Assembly (NCBI GenBank): GCA_022885665.1
Contig: JAGQDJ010000009.1
Location: forward strand, 310,001 to 374,000
DNA length: 64,000 nucleotides
Source of the DNA: Triops longicaudatus
Taxonomy: Eukaryota; Arthropoda; Branchiopoda; Notostraca; Triopsidae
Direction of reading: 5' to 3'
Positions 34,304 to 47,756 of this stretch are shown here, piece by piece. Below the pieces are notes generated by a model. The model was given only the letters and a program-made list of their open reading frames with translations. It searched no databases and had not been told where the DNA came from. The position numbers and the translations under genes were made by a program. Positions within the stretch are counted from its first letter, which is position 1. Each line of letters opens with the position of its first letter.

Positions 34304-37300
34304 AGATGTATGAGTTTTTTTTTATCAGGCAAAATGAGAAATCGTTCTGCAAAAATTGACTGAATCTATCTTACTTGAAAGAAGCAACATTTTCGCGAAA
34401 AGGCTACTTTATGACAACTAAAAAGCTAAGTAAAAAATAACTCCGCCCAAGAAGCACTTTTTCCCTGCCTTTTTACACTTTCTTTACCTCTTACGGGATC
34501 TGTGAGCTGAAAGCTATCAGGCTTTCTACACGAATCGCCCATACTCAGCATCCAACCCACTATCCGAACCATTTTTGTAGGCTCGCGTCTGAAATCGGAT
34601 CTTTCCGTCCTGGCAAAACAAAAAGAAAAAGCGTAACAATAAAAACCACCAATTGATATCAGAAATCACGTGGCTGCAAGGCAAAAAAGCTAAAAGCCCT
34701 TACCCTCGTAAAGATTTCGGAGGATAGAAAACAAGGTACGAGCCCCACAATTGGACCCAGAAACATTGCCAGGAAGTGAATGTCGGTCTCCTGCCGTCTT
34801 TGAGCACTGTTTTCCGTCGTAAGATACCTTGCAGACGACAACAACCCTCTGGTGGTAAAGGCACTTCATCAGAACCCACTGAAATCCCAGACCTATAAAC
34901 AATACATGTTTATTGCTTTTGCTTTAAAATCTTGCCTTTTTTCTTAAAATACATAAAAATGTAACAAAACGAAATTCAAATAATTGCCAAAGTGGGAGTT
35001 ATCTAACCCTCTGCGCGTCATATGCATGCATTCTTCCTCTTCCCCTGTTGCAGCAACGTCTTTGGTGTAGGCGGGGCTTCCGCAATGTCGACATGCAGGG
35101 GCTATGCTAAGAGATAGTGGTGGCGGGCCACAGGGGGGCGGCGTGGGTCGGTATGTTTCGTCAAGCAAACTTCCGTCGAGTAAACTTCTCGACGATGCAT
35201 CAAACCCCTGATTGGCTAAGGACTCGCTTTCGTTGAGCGTGTTTGGAACCATTGACAAGGACCCATGATTTCCGCCATCCACGCTACTCAAGGTCGGCCT
35301 AAAAATACTTAACAAAATAACCATTGGTTAGTAAATGCAACTATAACCCGGACAAGATCCACACACAGAAAAAAAAATCCGATTAAAGCGATGTACAAAA
35401 CTTGGCTATAAAAAATACAAACAACCGGACAAGACTCTTCCCAAGCAGCCAAAGTGAAAAGGGCAGGGCAATAAACCACGAATTCTATCTAGGAAGCGAT
35501 GCTACGAAAAGAAAGATCCTCTATATCGTACAATCCCCCCTTTTCCATAGCCCAAAAATTAATAAAGAAAAAGGAGTTCAACGCAATTAAATCAAAAAGG
35601 GGCCCCAGCAACAGAGAAACTGAAAACATCCACAAAATTCGATTGCCTTGTCCAACTCACTCTGCCTGCATGGGCCAAAGGCATAACGACAAAGGGGCGT
35701 GGTTCCCGTTAGTGGCTCCGCCCCTTTTCCGGTGCAGATTACGTGGCAAACTGCTGCTGCGAAACCTAAATCACCCAATTCGTTTGGTAATTAAACTACC
35801 ATGCCAGCACGCGGTGCCAAAAGAAAACTAAAACGTTCAATGTCTTCAACCCAATAAATATTCTAAGAAATCCCGGTCGCCAAAAGTGAAAGACTTACTT
35901 CGTCCCTAAGGAACGAGCTTTACGGTGACCCAGGACAAAATTACTGGAACTACGATCGTCGGCACGTTGACTTTTGTAGGGCAAAGCACCCCGGGCGGGC
36001 GAAAGATTGAGCGAAGCCATGGCATTGGTCTCCGTACCGGTGACGACGGATTCCTTGGAAGAAGACGAAGAAGAATGGGGTGTGGTGTGTGTATTGGTGG
36101 CGTTCGTACTCGGTGGCGGTTCAAGCTTGAGAGAGAGTTTATAGTGATCATCTTCCACTAATTTCTGCAGTTCTTCGATGTAACGCACGGAAACGAGGTA
36201 CTGTTGGATATGAGCTTTGTAAGGAAGATGGGAGTAATCGGACTGTTGGTAAGAAGACAAGATCCGGAGGATATTATTCATTTTTAGTTGGCGCTGTTGG
36301 GACTCCAAGCCGCCCGAATGGGGATGGACTACGTCAATGTAGATGAGATCGGTGAGGAACAGCCCTGGAGAGATTAATGAAGAAAGTTATCAAGAAAAAC
36401 TATCGCAAAATCTGCCAAAGTTCGCCAGATGATAAATACAAAGTCATTTAAGAGCTTTAGAAACTTTTCTGTTTCTTTTTTTTTTTTTTTTTTTAATTAC
36501 CGAGATAAGGTACGCAGGGGATTCTTAAACTGTCCATGTGTTCTCGGAGCTTTTCCCAATTACTATCATCCGAAAAGAGTTCGCAAAGCTTATCGAACAA
36601 CTGCATGTCCTTCTTAGGTACGGCCGCCCACGTTTTATTTAATCTAGAACAGAAACACGTCAGAAACCGAAGGTCAACTGGCACAATGTGTTAAGAAATT
36701 TAAAAAGAATTGTAACAATATTGATAGACAATTGTCTTTTATAGACTCAAAAGTTCCAAAAAATTATTAGCTTTCCCTAATTCTAAATCAGACAAAAACA
36801 GACAACTGAAGCGCAAAATAAAGAAATAAAATTATTATTAGCGTTCTTTTACTTGATTTCGCTTTCTAGGCAAATTATTGTCTTTGCTTTGTGCGTACTG
36901 TAACTATTTCAATAACGGGCAATGGGAAGTGGATTCGTCGCTTTCACTTTTTCGAGGATGAATAAAATAAACGAAGAAAACAACGCCCGTTCACGCGCGA
37001 TTGAACAATAAGGTTTTCTATTATACGGTGGTACCCCGTTTAACGAACGCATTGTATACCGAACAATTTGTACGACGAACTCGCGGTCGGGCGGAAAAAT
37101 GACTCGACAACAAACCCTGCCTCTTGCAACGAACTGCTGGGGTGAGCAAAAAAGTTCTTAAAATTGGTGGTTGCATTTTTCAGTCTGCACGCACGCATTA
37201 CAGACGAGAACTTCGCTTCCCACACCAGTGAGTTGCTGAGAAATAGCCTGCTTGCATATCTCAGTTTTATTGATTAGTTTTCGTTCATTTTTTTTACTCC

Positions 37301-40300
37301 ATGTGATGCTCAAATGGCACCAGAGAATTCCGATAATAAGAACAGGGATCTCTTCTGACTAAGAGGTGGAAGAGCGCACTGATTCCCCTGTGCTCACCGC
37401 AGCTGTAAGTGGATTTATTACGAAATGGGAAGAAATTCAAGCCCAACAAAAAATGTGGCTTCCAAATCAGGTTGAAGCGAGTAGACGCTTAGATATATCG
37501 AACGCCAATGTCTTGCACTTCTTCAGAACCATATTAAAAGAGACTAAACGGAAGTCACATTAGACGGGTTCTTCCAATAAGTGCCGGCCATGAAAACAAA
37601 GGCTAATATGTAAGAGGTAAAAAGATAGAAGATGTATGTAACTTAGAGTGTTATCGAGAGCTACTTATTGAACAAAACTGATTAATATATGTCTGAAAGA
37701 CATTTCGACAGTCAGTATATTTTAAATATTTTTTTTTATTTTTAAATACGCTTTTCTATGTTTCAGCCCGGGATCAGGAATGGATTAAAATGATCTCCAT
37801 TGAACTGTATGGGATACAGCGTTTCTTACAACTAACGCTTCTTATTCCGAACGCCATCCGGGAACGGATTAAGTTTGTTAAACGGGGTGCCACTGTACAG
37901 TAAATGTAAAAAAGTTACCTGAAGATAGCCGCACTTTTTAACGCGGATAAAACAGCAAATTGCGAATGCAAGTTGTTGATGTCATGGAGTTTCTTCGCAA
38001 TTTTGATGAAATGAGATATTACTTCCGCTCGACGTCTCACACTGCCAGCATTTAATATTTCCTGTACTGTCCAAAAGATCACCTACACGACCCCACACAA
38101 ACCACATCATTAGTCATTTCCTCTCAACCAACAATCAAATAAACCCCCTAAATTTGCAAAGAAATATGACAAATCTTCCGAACAAACATATTAGGGTAAA
38201 TTTACCTTTGCGTAACATAAACAGTGACGTCAATCTCTTGAAGAATTAAAATCATTTTTACTTATTCTTTCCACTTTTACTCAATCTCTCACTGAAAAAG
38301 CTACGTTCTCTCATTGAAAACCCTGTACCATTACTCAATCTTTTATTAAAAAGAAGCTAACAGATACACTCACCAAAATCAAATCTTCCTTTCCCACGCC
38401 TTCCTCATCAAATTACGGTACTCTCTCACTACCCTTCTTTCCGTCAGCGGCTGTGTCATTCACAAAATGAAACTTCGTAACGCTCAATTACTCTAGCTTT
38501 TCAATAAATATGGACTAGAATATCCTTTTTATGGCATGCCTCAAACAGTATTCTCGTAACTTATCAGCTATCTGGCGAGTACGATTCACAAATACGAACA
38601 TGCAAAAAAAAAAAAAAAAAAAAAAAAAGAAAGAAAAAAAAATCACGTCGATGTGACGAAACTACTTTTCATGGTATCACAAACGACCAACTCGATTTAC
38701 AAACATTAAGAGCAATTTCACGTGATATGTTCGTGCGTAAAGTTTTACGGTAGCTTTTTTTCCCGGAGAAAGTTTCCAAAAAAAGTAGGCTTACATGGTT
38801 AAACCGGCGCGTGAAAGCGACAACATTGGGCGCTAGCTCCAACTTGTTGCGTTTGTTCCATCCACAGGAGGTCAATTCTTCGGGATTAATGGCCTGGAAG
38901 ACGGGAATATCCAATAGTGTTAACTGTGCGGCCACATCTTCGGCTGGAATGCGCGTCAGCGTTAAGAGCATGGCCTGGGATGTCCCTGCTGTATCACTCG
39001 ACACACTACCACTTGATCCTTCCCAGCAGGCCAATCCGAAATGCCTGGCGGACGCAGGTAAACTATGTGATTTGGACGCTGGTCGCGGCAAGGAACTGCA
39101 AAAATAACCGCAATTTCTTCTTTTACTGTACCGGAGAAACCTTGGTTGAGGACACGCTATGTTTAGCTCCGTCCAAACGTCCAACTTACTGATGCAAAGC
39201 CATCTGACGCGGTGGCACACGCTCTTCGGCCCCCCTACCCCCGCTGCTACTGTGAGGTAACCTAGGGGGCGGGGATAAAAGTCGCGGGCGTGGCTGATGG
39301 AATGGAGAAGAATCGGGAGACGGGGAAGCTCGGTGACCCAAACACTGGACTCGAAAACTGCCACTGCTCAACAAAGACGGGGTTTTCTTTAGCCCCGTTT
39401 GCCCTGCCGCGGATCTATGCAAATTAGAACTGGAATTCGGCGGCCACTGGAAATTCCCCTGGATAGAGCTCTCGGGAGGCGATAATGAAGGCGATGACGA
39501 ATCGGACTAAACAAGACAGCTTCATTAAGATGGGCACGCTATCCTTTCCCCGTATGCTTACACTGACGCTCCCCCTTTTTGTTAAGATATTCAGAATACT
39601 TTGGACAACTAACATACATGTTTACTTTCATTTCATAAATGTAACGTAGGTTTTTGCTTAATGTAGACTACAAAACAGAAGTATTTTAGAAGTTTATATT
39701 AGATTATTTATATTATTTACACTGTGCTTAATTTAATAAAGTCAAGACAAACAATCAAAGCTTGCAAATATTTTAAAATCTTGAAGTTTCAATGACAAAA
39801 TAAATAACAATGCAACAAAAATAAAGTGGAGAATGGAAATATTTTACGTACACTACAGTTTGCAAATATTTCCATTATCAAATCGACATCAAATGACAAA
39901 CAAAATAGAAATGTAACTTACTAGAGTGAAAATAATAATAATAATTCATAAAAATCCTAGAAAAACACAACTAAAATGTTTAAATGTTCGGTAAAAGTGT
40001 TCCAAAAGAAACTATAATAAAAACTACAATAGAATCTTTTTTAACAAGCCTCTGATCAGTATACCTGAAGTCCGTTATATCAAACTTTTCCTTTACATTT
40101 ACATTATTAGGAACAATGAAATCCATTCACTGTAGGAGACAGTCGTTACAAAATGGTTCATTATGACGAGTTTCTACTGTCATGTGCCAAGACACAAAAA
40201 CGATTGTCGAAAACCTTATTGTTGCAAGATACAGCATCTGTCAAAAAAGAAAAGAAAAAAGAAAAAAAAAACTTACGTGAGCCAAAGTCAGTGTTGTCAT

Positions 40301-40351
40301 GCTGTCGGCCGACAAATCACGTGGCATTTCGGAGTATTTCATTTTGGCCAT
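34304..40351 (-). CDS. RALGPS: RALGPS-type Ral guanine nucleotide exchange factor
   Basis: Exons in phase: 40351-40277, 39506-39190, 39095-38795, 38082-37919, 36643-36501, 36364-35899, 35298-35008, 34892-34704, 34609-34495 and probably 34346-34304 (at least about 700 residues). The Cdc25-type RasGEF domain spans roughly residues 155-380, with LTLLDIPVFQAINPEEL, APNVVAFTRRFNH, INNLHSQFAVLSALKSAAIF and YLVSVRYIEELQKLVEDDHY. A proline-rich stretch (TPPPCGPPPLSLS) follows, then a PH domain (GILRRKTVLKDGRRPTF, FWVQLWGSYLVFYPPKSLRG, VRIVGWMLSM). This GEF, PxxP and PH order and the HRKARSLG motif match RALGPS1/2, which activates RalA at membranes. The N-terminus is longer than in vertebrates. The last exon is not resolved. 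A DNA transposon sits in the intron between exons 4 and 5. Confidence 0.92.
37026..37048 (+). repeat. Left terminal inverted repeat of the transposon
   Basis: 23 bases beginning CGGTGGTACCCC, preceded by TA. The first bases differ from the usual CAGTG by one change. Confidence 0.8.
37366..37563 (+). pseudogene. Open frame inside the transposon
   Basis: A frame of 65 codons inside the element (contains AAVSGFITKWEEIQAQQKMW and RRLDISNANVLHFF). It has no ATG at its start. Given its place inside a pogo-like element it may be a leftover of a transposase gene, but I do not recognise a catalytic DDE motif or a DNA-binding domain in it. Confidence 0.4.
37873..37895 (-). repeat. Right terminal inverted repeat of the transposon
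   Basis: Reverse complement begins CAGTGGCACCCC; followed by TA. Mirrors the left end with three differences in 23 bases. Confidence 0.8.
38604..38628. repeat. Poly(A) tract of 25 bases
   Basis: An uninterrupted A run followed by GAAAGAAAAAAAA, in an intron of RALGPS. Confidence 0.9.
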
Positions 40352-42755
40352 GATGGATACGTTATAAGAAATAGTTTCCCGGGTGCATATAAAACGTGAA
40401 TGAAATTTTAAAAGACGACTGGCGTACGAACCTACTGACTCATTGTGTCCCCTCCTACAAACGAGACCAAAAAGATTATTTTAAGCGTGAATGATGTTTT
40501 GGTGGTCGGAGGCTGCAACGCCACAAATAGTGCATGGAACTAAGCCCCAATAAAGGAAACTCTATAATTATCAGAAAATGTGACTTTCTAACAGGAAACG
40601 ACGCAATTTCCATCATGTCGTCGCTTTCGATCATACTGTGTTGATAAAATGCGCAAAAGGGCGTCAAGTGACATGGAATAGCAACAGATTTCCTCGTTTA
40701 CGGTCCAATACTTTACACCAAAACTCCCTTTTCATTCTGTTTTCCCCCTAACCACCTGTCAAAAGTAATCATTCAAAACTATAAAGCAGGGAAACAAATG
40801 AACCGGATTGCCGAATTCCATCGACTGCATCAAATGTCATTTCTTACGGTAAACTAGTCCTTCTCGAAACCTTTGTCCCTTTTCTGTATGTATTCAGATC
40901 TGAACATGTCTTTGCATGCTGAAACCCTTTGATCGGCTTTCTTTCCGCTCTTGACGGTATGCAAGTCTCGGCAAGACAGAAACAGTTATTCTTTTTTTTT
41001 CTACTATTCTTTGCGTTCACGATGTTTACCTTTTTTTTCGGGGATCTATTTTTTCTTCCTGCATTAACTCCCATTCTAAAATAGTTTATTTGACAAATAG
41101 GAAGCAACAAGGAATTTTTGTTGTTTAACGTAGGGAGAAATACGAAGAGGGAAAAAAGTGGAGAAATACGTCCGCTGTGGAAAGGGACAAAGAAACTATA
41201 AATAGGAAAAAAATCCTCACAGATGCCAAATGGCAACGAGTCACATATACGTACACAAGGGAGCCATATAGGCGTGGTCTATATCAGGATACGAGTCGAC
41301 GCCAGAATTAGCCGTTTTATAACTCATATTCAACCAAATTCCACCCCCGGGCAGGTCAAGGTAATGTAAATCAGAACTATTACCCCGCCCTTCACCCCTC
41401 CCGTAACTAGAAACGCGAAACGATCGATATGTGGTACCATCGACGCCGATATCCGTCACGCGTGGCACTCGGCACTCTTAAAAATCACGTGTCATATTAA
41501 GAGGTCCTACGTTCCATTTTTCATTAGCGTCGAAAGGCTTCTCTTTGTTTCTTCCTTTTCGTACGGCAACGGATACTTTCTTGAAAGCAAGATACAAGTG
41601 CATTGCTATATCGATCGGTAACATCAACTCCATTACGTCGAGTTTCTTCATAACGAAGTTGTTAATCCGAAGGATTATTTATGCAAATGTAAGGACAGAT
41701 GAAAACGCATTTCTTAAACCAACAACAACATGTTTTTTTTAAAAAAAAAAACATACAATTCTTTTGAAGCTTCAGGTGCTTTTGAATTAATAAATACAAA
41801 GATACCCCAACAAGCTCGAAAGCCTCCGTGCTTTCATCAAAGAAATACCCAGACTTACTTCTTAAGATTAGATGATCTTTTTCTAAATAATAATAAAAAA
41901 AAAGACTCGCAATGCATACGCCTCTCGTCTATCGCAATTACAGTCCTCGTTTGAGTTTTTGTACTCCTTTTCCCCTTGGTCCAAGATCATCTTTTTCGTG
42001 TCTCTTTTATTGCTCCCTTCTGAAATGCGTAACTTGAAACTCCCGTCAAAGAAACCTGAAAACGATACTGAAGAACGCAAGTCGCATTTGACCTTGCTCG
42101 CTATAGCGCGAACGTGCGTGGATGGCTTAAACATGCACAACTACGCAAAGTGAAAAATTAGTCTTTATGAAGTTTCTGGGTGGGGCTTTCGGATGGTACG
42201 ATTTTGGAGGTTATTTTTTCTTTTTTTAAAAAAAAAAGCATTGAAGGGGAAAGTTTACTTGAATGATGCGTAATCAACAGGAAGCAGACATGGGACCATT
42301 TGGGGGTGGGAGAAAGAAATATGTACTAATAACGTGAAAGGGCCAGTACTGTAAAGGGGAGATGGGTTCCAAATACAGAAAAATGTGGCCTTTCCCCTAT
42401 TATTTCTTTCCAGATAGAAAACCGCGCCCTTATCTCGCTTCCGAATTTTAGATGGCTTGTTTACTCGAGACTTTTTCATATTTTTCTAATATTCGATGCT
42501 TTGGTTCGACAACAGTTATTGTTTAGCAGTTCAGAGGGATCAGGTTTATTTAGTACAATAAAATTCGGTGACTAGCCAACGTGCGTATTAGCATGCGGTT
42601 AATGACGTTTTCCCAAACTGTTTGAGTTAGCAACTTGAATAATAACAACTTTCCTGGTAGAAATAAACACGAGCATCTGGAATGTAATTTCTCGCTTGTA
42701 TCGAAAGGATACAAGTGATCTTGGGTGGACACGAAATATCAGAAAAGAAACTTAC
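40352..42755. other. No supported gene; upstream region of RALGPS
   Basis: This includes the RALGPS promoter near 40352. Open frames between 40844 and 42480 on both strands are short, have no splice partners and no recognisable product. Long A or T runs occur near 41020, 41730 and 42225. Confidence 0.4.
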
Positions 42756-42943
42756 GGTTTTCATGAAAGCCCGTTGAGCAATCTGGAAAAAGGCTTTGCA
42801 GAATAGGATAAAGAAACTGAGAATATCGACTAGTTTTTTTATGATTGGGGTGTTACTGAGAGCGATTACTGAGAAGCTTAGTGTCACGGACTTCACAGTA
42901 AAAGCAAACAGTACGGTAGACTGTCCCACTGCACTCCAAAGGA
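42756..42943 (-). CDS. Possible exon of an unidentified membrane protein
   Basis: A 188-base open segment with an acceptor-like GTGCAAG at its start and a GTAAGT donor at its end. It encodes about 62 mostly hydrophobic residues (VGQSTVLFAFTVKSVTLSFS, then LVDILSFFILFCKAFFQIAQ). I found no matching neighbour exons, so it may be chance. Confidence 0.25.
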
Positions 42944-44405
42944 CTTGCACAATATACGGAAAACATTAAAAACATAAACAGAGTTTAGTGTTCCTGGTCT
43001 TATCGCAACTTATGCTGCTTGATAGGATGACAGTTACACTCCTGACTAAGAATTTTTGGTAAACAAGCCAAGCACGCCACCGCAAGTACCTTTTCAGTTA
43101 GATCATTTTTAGTCCCTAGATGGCAGAAGATACTAGGTATAGCATTTATTTTGAAATTCCGTCGAAATAGGCGGTTCATCAGGCGGAGCCAAAAGATGCT
43201 GAGAATTACACACTGCGCCTATCACATTATGCAAGCAATTACAACGTTCGGTGATTCTTCTCTAGAGCACAGATATGTGTTGTTAAGAGTTGGGGCTGTC
43301 AAACATGGCATGGGAAGTTATTTTCAAAAATACCCGTCTGTTCTGAAAGGGCATTCATTTTTTAGCTACCCCATCATCACTTTGATTCGTTACATTAAAA
43401 CTCGAAAAAAAACTCGCAAAAATGGCACGGGTTTTTCTTCTGAATATTTTATCCTCTATTTCATTTTATAAAATGAAGGGGTTCTCCTTTTTCTGTACAG
43501 ATATTATTTTTCTGTTGGTCCGTAGTTAATCGAATGAGAAATTAATACGAAATTCTGTTACGTCTTAAATACTGTACATGCCTTTGGTTTGATGCGTTTA
43601 TAAACTGTAGGCTTCTACCGCCAACCTTTTTCTTGTGCGGTTCCCCAAAGGTGCAGGCGCTTCAGAACTGAACTCTCAAAACGCAACTTAGGAAGATATA
43701 AAGAGATTCAAAAGTTAGAAGGCAAAAACCGAGGGTAACTCCAGTGTATACAAAACACGAGCTACGAAGTAAGCCAACAAGTTGGTAAATCTAAAAGAAA
43801 GTAACGATGAGATGACGCGACAACGTATGAAATGAATGAGTGAAAACAATACGGAATTAACGTTACATGGGCTTTTATTTTCGAAAAATATATGTAACGA
43901 AATGCCTTCCAACTTCGGCGCAGCGCATGTGTAGCGAAGGAGATCTTACCCTGGTTACCAGGGCAGCACAAACCAACACTATCAGGTTCGTTAAATGATG
44001 TTTGGCAAAAATCGGATTGTTTCTGCAGAAATAAATCTTGATTATATTCACTGTCGCTACTTAGACAAGGCGAAACAGCTTTATAAAGTACTTAAGCTTT
44101 AAGGTATTTTCAGTAGATACATATACAATTCTTTTCATTAGAACAACGGAATGAACTGGATCTCGTACTTCTCATTCGGTAATCATCGTCGTTTCTTCAA
44201 ATACTCAAGATACGGCAACGATCCCCTGTACATTAGAAAACCCTCCATGTTGACACACAATCCCTGGTCCAGTTCCCTCAAAATTGGATAAACTGAGCAC
44301 TAGACGCCTCTTTGTCACAATAATTACAATATTCCCTGCAAAAGTAAAACTTGAACTTGCTTTGTAAACAGTAATAAAAAAAGACAGAAAAATACCTGTT
44401 TTCTT
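42944..44405. other. No supported gene; region 3' of QSOX
   Basis: AT-rich with short open frames on both strands and no recognisable domain. It should contain the 3' untranslated region of QSOX at its right end. Confidence 0.4.
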
Positions 44406-46465
44406 TTAAACTTTGCCAAACAGATCGAAAGCGTACGTCTTCCTTCGGTACTTTCTCCTGAAAATAATTTTGGAAAACACTGCGACGAGTACGAGACATG
44501 ACACGACATACAAAATAATGCACAGGCTTATATCTAAACCAGAAAACGCGCCACCGAACCAGAAGCCACTCTTCTTCGTTTCTTGGTCTTCCGGGTAAAA
44601 GACGCGTTTCGTATCCCAGTTTCGCAATTCCGTCTTGGGCTCTAATTGCCCAAATTTATTTTTGTTGTATCTTTTATTCTTCCATATGGTTCTGTAAAAT
44701 TCTTCGGTATTATCGACTCCAGTCCAGTCGATATTTGGTCCATACATAGTCCGTAGGAAATGAACGACTTCCTGACGATCAAACTGACCATCTGCGGTTC
44801 GACAACTCGGGCAGCTTTGCGGTGCGGGGAACTCTATTTTCGGATATTCCGGGTCCTCACTTGGTTGCTTAGCTAATCTTTGGTTAGCTTTATTGTGCGC
44901 TTTCCATAACCACAATACCGATTCTTCGTACGTGGCTACCGATTCCATTTTGTCCTCTTCAGTCATCGCCAAAAAATGCTTGGAACATTCTGAGCAGCCG
45001 AAAAACGTTGCGACGTAGCCTCTAATTCCCCGCAAAACTTCCAAAGGATCGGGCGCCAGGTCACCTTCTACAGTCAGGGTGTGAAATAAGCTCCACAGAC
45101 CACACGGATAACCCCGAAACTGTGGTTGAGACCCTTTGCAGCCTCTCCAGGTGCTCAATTCTTTCGGCCAATCCCTCAAATGTTTCTGAATTAAATCTGA
45201 AACGAACTTGTCGTATTCTTTGCCGTTGATTTCGTCCGGATGCTGCTCTAGCCAGTTCAAAAGCTGATTGAAGAATTTTTGTAACGGAGAACGCGCCGGG
45301 AAATATTTCTTTAAAATGGCTACGTAATTAACCAAAGCTTCTAGTTTGGCGCCAATAAGGACTTTGTGCATAGCTACTTCGTGGGTTAACGAATAGTGAA
45401 TGGCTTTTTCAAGATCAGACATATACACGGTGTCATGAATTTTGCGCTGAATTTTCAAAGGTTTTTGAGTGGGATTGGAGTTTTTCGAAGAATTTTTGGG
45501 TACTAAGTTGCGTTCTTCTGAGGGTAGGTCTTGGCTTAAAACATTCCGAATGACGTGTTCAAGGATAGAGCGATCGGGGGACTCGATGGGAAACACTTGG
45601 CTATGTCCGTTTTGCTCGAGCAGGACCAGTGATGGGAATTTAGCCACTTGGAAGTATGTAACGAGTTTACTGTGATGTGAACTGACTCGGCGAATAGGCG
45701 GTACATTGGTGCTCGCTGATAAGTCTAAAATGGCCTCACGAGACCAATAACCCGTCCCGGGCTCTTCAAAGATAAGGAGGACTTTCTCTTCAGATGCCAT
45801 TTTGAGCCATAGGTCCTCTAGACCGTCTAATTCATCCAAAGGTTGCAAAACGGGTTTGGTTATAGTCCCAGATTCGACTTGACCTTCCAAAAAATCAACC
45901 ATGCCTGCGGTGAGACCCTCCTTCGTCTTCGGTTTCGATCCTTCCCATAAAATGCCCAAAAATGTATCATTCACATGGGGAGGAAAGAATTTCAAGGAAG
46001 GATAAGCCATGACTTCATAATCGCGGCACGTGGGAAAATTTTCTTCGACTGCACAGTCTATCGCAGCTAACTGGATTACATTTCTCCATCCTAGAAAGTA
46101 AAGTTCAATGGGAAGAATTAAATTGTGCGTTGGTTGCGCATTTTTTATCCGTTTGTCAGGGACAATGGAGAAAATAACTTACCATAGACATCTTTGGCTA
46201 GTTCTTTCCAAGTAGGAGCAAAATTGATACAGTGGCCGCACCAACTGGAATAAAACTCAACAAACCAAGCGTGAGGCTTGTTAACAATGGTGGATTTGAA
46301 ATTGGTCGCATTCAACAACACAATTTTGTCTGATTCATTATAAAGAGACGCAAAATTGATCTCAACGTTTCCCAAAGACAAGGATGCCGCTGAGGATTGC
46401 TGGACAAACGTGAAAAACAAGATTGGCAATGGGAGGCAGAGTAATATCGTTTTGACACTGGCCAT
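44406..46465 (-). CDS. QSOX: Quiescin sulfhydryl oxidase
   Basis: Two exons in phase, 46465-46183 and 46090-44406, giving 655 residues. The N-terminal signal peptide contains TILLCLPLPILFFTFV. The first thioredoxin domain has the active site EFYSSWCGHC. A second thioredoxin-like part without CxxC and a helix-rich region follow. The Erv/ALR flavin domain starts at RGYPCGLWSLFHTLTVEG and has the FAD-proximal disulphide FFGCSECSKHF; a third CxxC is CPSC. One helix near the C-terminus (SLCIILYVVSCLVLVAVF) anchors it in the membrane, with a short basic tail. QSOX makes disulphides in secretory proteins and passes electrons to oxygen. The large undivided second exon is unusual in this intron-rich window. 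Confidence 0.96.
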
Positions 46466-47756
46466 TATTTGCAAGTTTTAGAAGTTCTACGGTTCAATTT
46501 TTGCTAAAACAATAATATCACATAATGTGATGTACAAGAAGCGCACAAGTATCAAGGAGTTTTGTAAATACAAGCTAATTAACTAATCTTTCTCCGCTAC
46601 CCTAACCACTTAAAATTCTCCACCACATGCTGACGTAGACGTAAATACAGTGTGGGATGGCAACAATGGGAATGGCGGAGAGAATGATCAAACCCACACA
46701 GTGCCCAGCCGTCTTCCAACGTATGCAGCGCCAGAGCAGCAAGATTGGGAAACTACCTCATGGGATAACGGGGCGTACCCTGAGAAATTCCGTAATAGCG
46801 GGTTCAATGTTCGCCAACTTTGAGCTTCCGCGGCGGGGGTCCAGAAACTTTACATGAATAGAACATGTACTTAAAACTTTCTCCTTGACCTTCACCAACC
46901 TATACATGTTTGAATATTCACCACTGTATGGGTAAACTGGTATTTTGAATGTCTTCGATGAAAGTCACCCAAGATGAAGGTAAAATTTATTCAGAAATAC
47001 CGAGTGGAATTATATTATTACGTGACGCGGAAATATCTGTAGAATAATCTGGCGTGCATAGCAGTTAATAAAAGAAATATCAAACGGATTTTTACGGAAG
47101 AATTGATGAGTGACGACGAGAAGAAAAAGATTGAGACTTTCTCTTTATTGGTTGGCCTGTTCCTTTTATTCAAGGACGTTTATTACACAGTCGCGACCGC
47201 AAAATGCCTTTTTAAATTACGTTTAAGGTTTCTTTAAGAAAAGTATAATGCAACGAATAATAATAAAAAGAACAAAATCTCATAATAGAAATACGTTATA
47301 ATTCCCCGGGTAGAAAAATAGATTATTTGCATAAACCGGGATATATCAAACCACTGCTAGTTTTCCACGTTTGCCGCGCATGCTATCTATTGTTTGCACA
47401 GATACGTAGTGGGAGATTGGCAACTGAACACGTTGTTTAATCAATGGAAAATTATTACTTCCTAATAAACATGACCATGCATCGAAATTGCATAGCTAGG
47501 TCCTCATACAAATTTTTACAAGATTTAATTCGAAAGGGAAGAATTTGACTTTCTTGTTTTTTTTTTAAAGAAAAAGTGTCGAATACTTCTTACCAATATG
47601 AGCAGTTTAGTACGGACAAGTTTTCGATTTCTATTGATTGTAATTCTCTTCTATTTCAAACCGTTTTGTACTTCGCTTCTCTTATTTTAGTGACGCCCCT
47701 TTTTATCATTTTTATCACGTCGCTCGTGTTTTCGTCCGTCTTTCAATAGTCACGCG
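46466..47756. promoter_or_regulatory. Divergent intergenic region between QSOX and the dipeptidase
   Basis: A 1.3 kb stretch between two divergent starts. I see no exon in it. It is AT-rich with no clear shared promoter motif that I can defend. Confidence 0.35.

Larger units (their letters stand above)
37026..37895. mobile_element. Tigger/pogo-like DNA transposon, non-autonomous (about 870 bases)
   Basis: The ends are inverted repeats: CGGTGGTACCCCGTTTAACG at 37026 and, on the other strand from 37895, CAGTGGCACCCCGTTTAACA; they agree at 20 of 23 positions. Both ends are flanked by TA (37024-37025 and 37896-37897), the target duplication of the Tc1/mariner-pogo group. The CAGTGGxACCxCGxTTxxCGAAC end is the style of Tigger elements. 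The body is too short for a full transposase. It lies in an intron of RALGPS. Confidence 0.8.

Noticed and set aside
37040..37225. Minus-strand frame in the left part of the transposon
   Set aside because: Short, without recognisable DNA-binding or catalytic motif.
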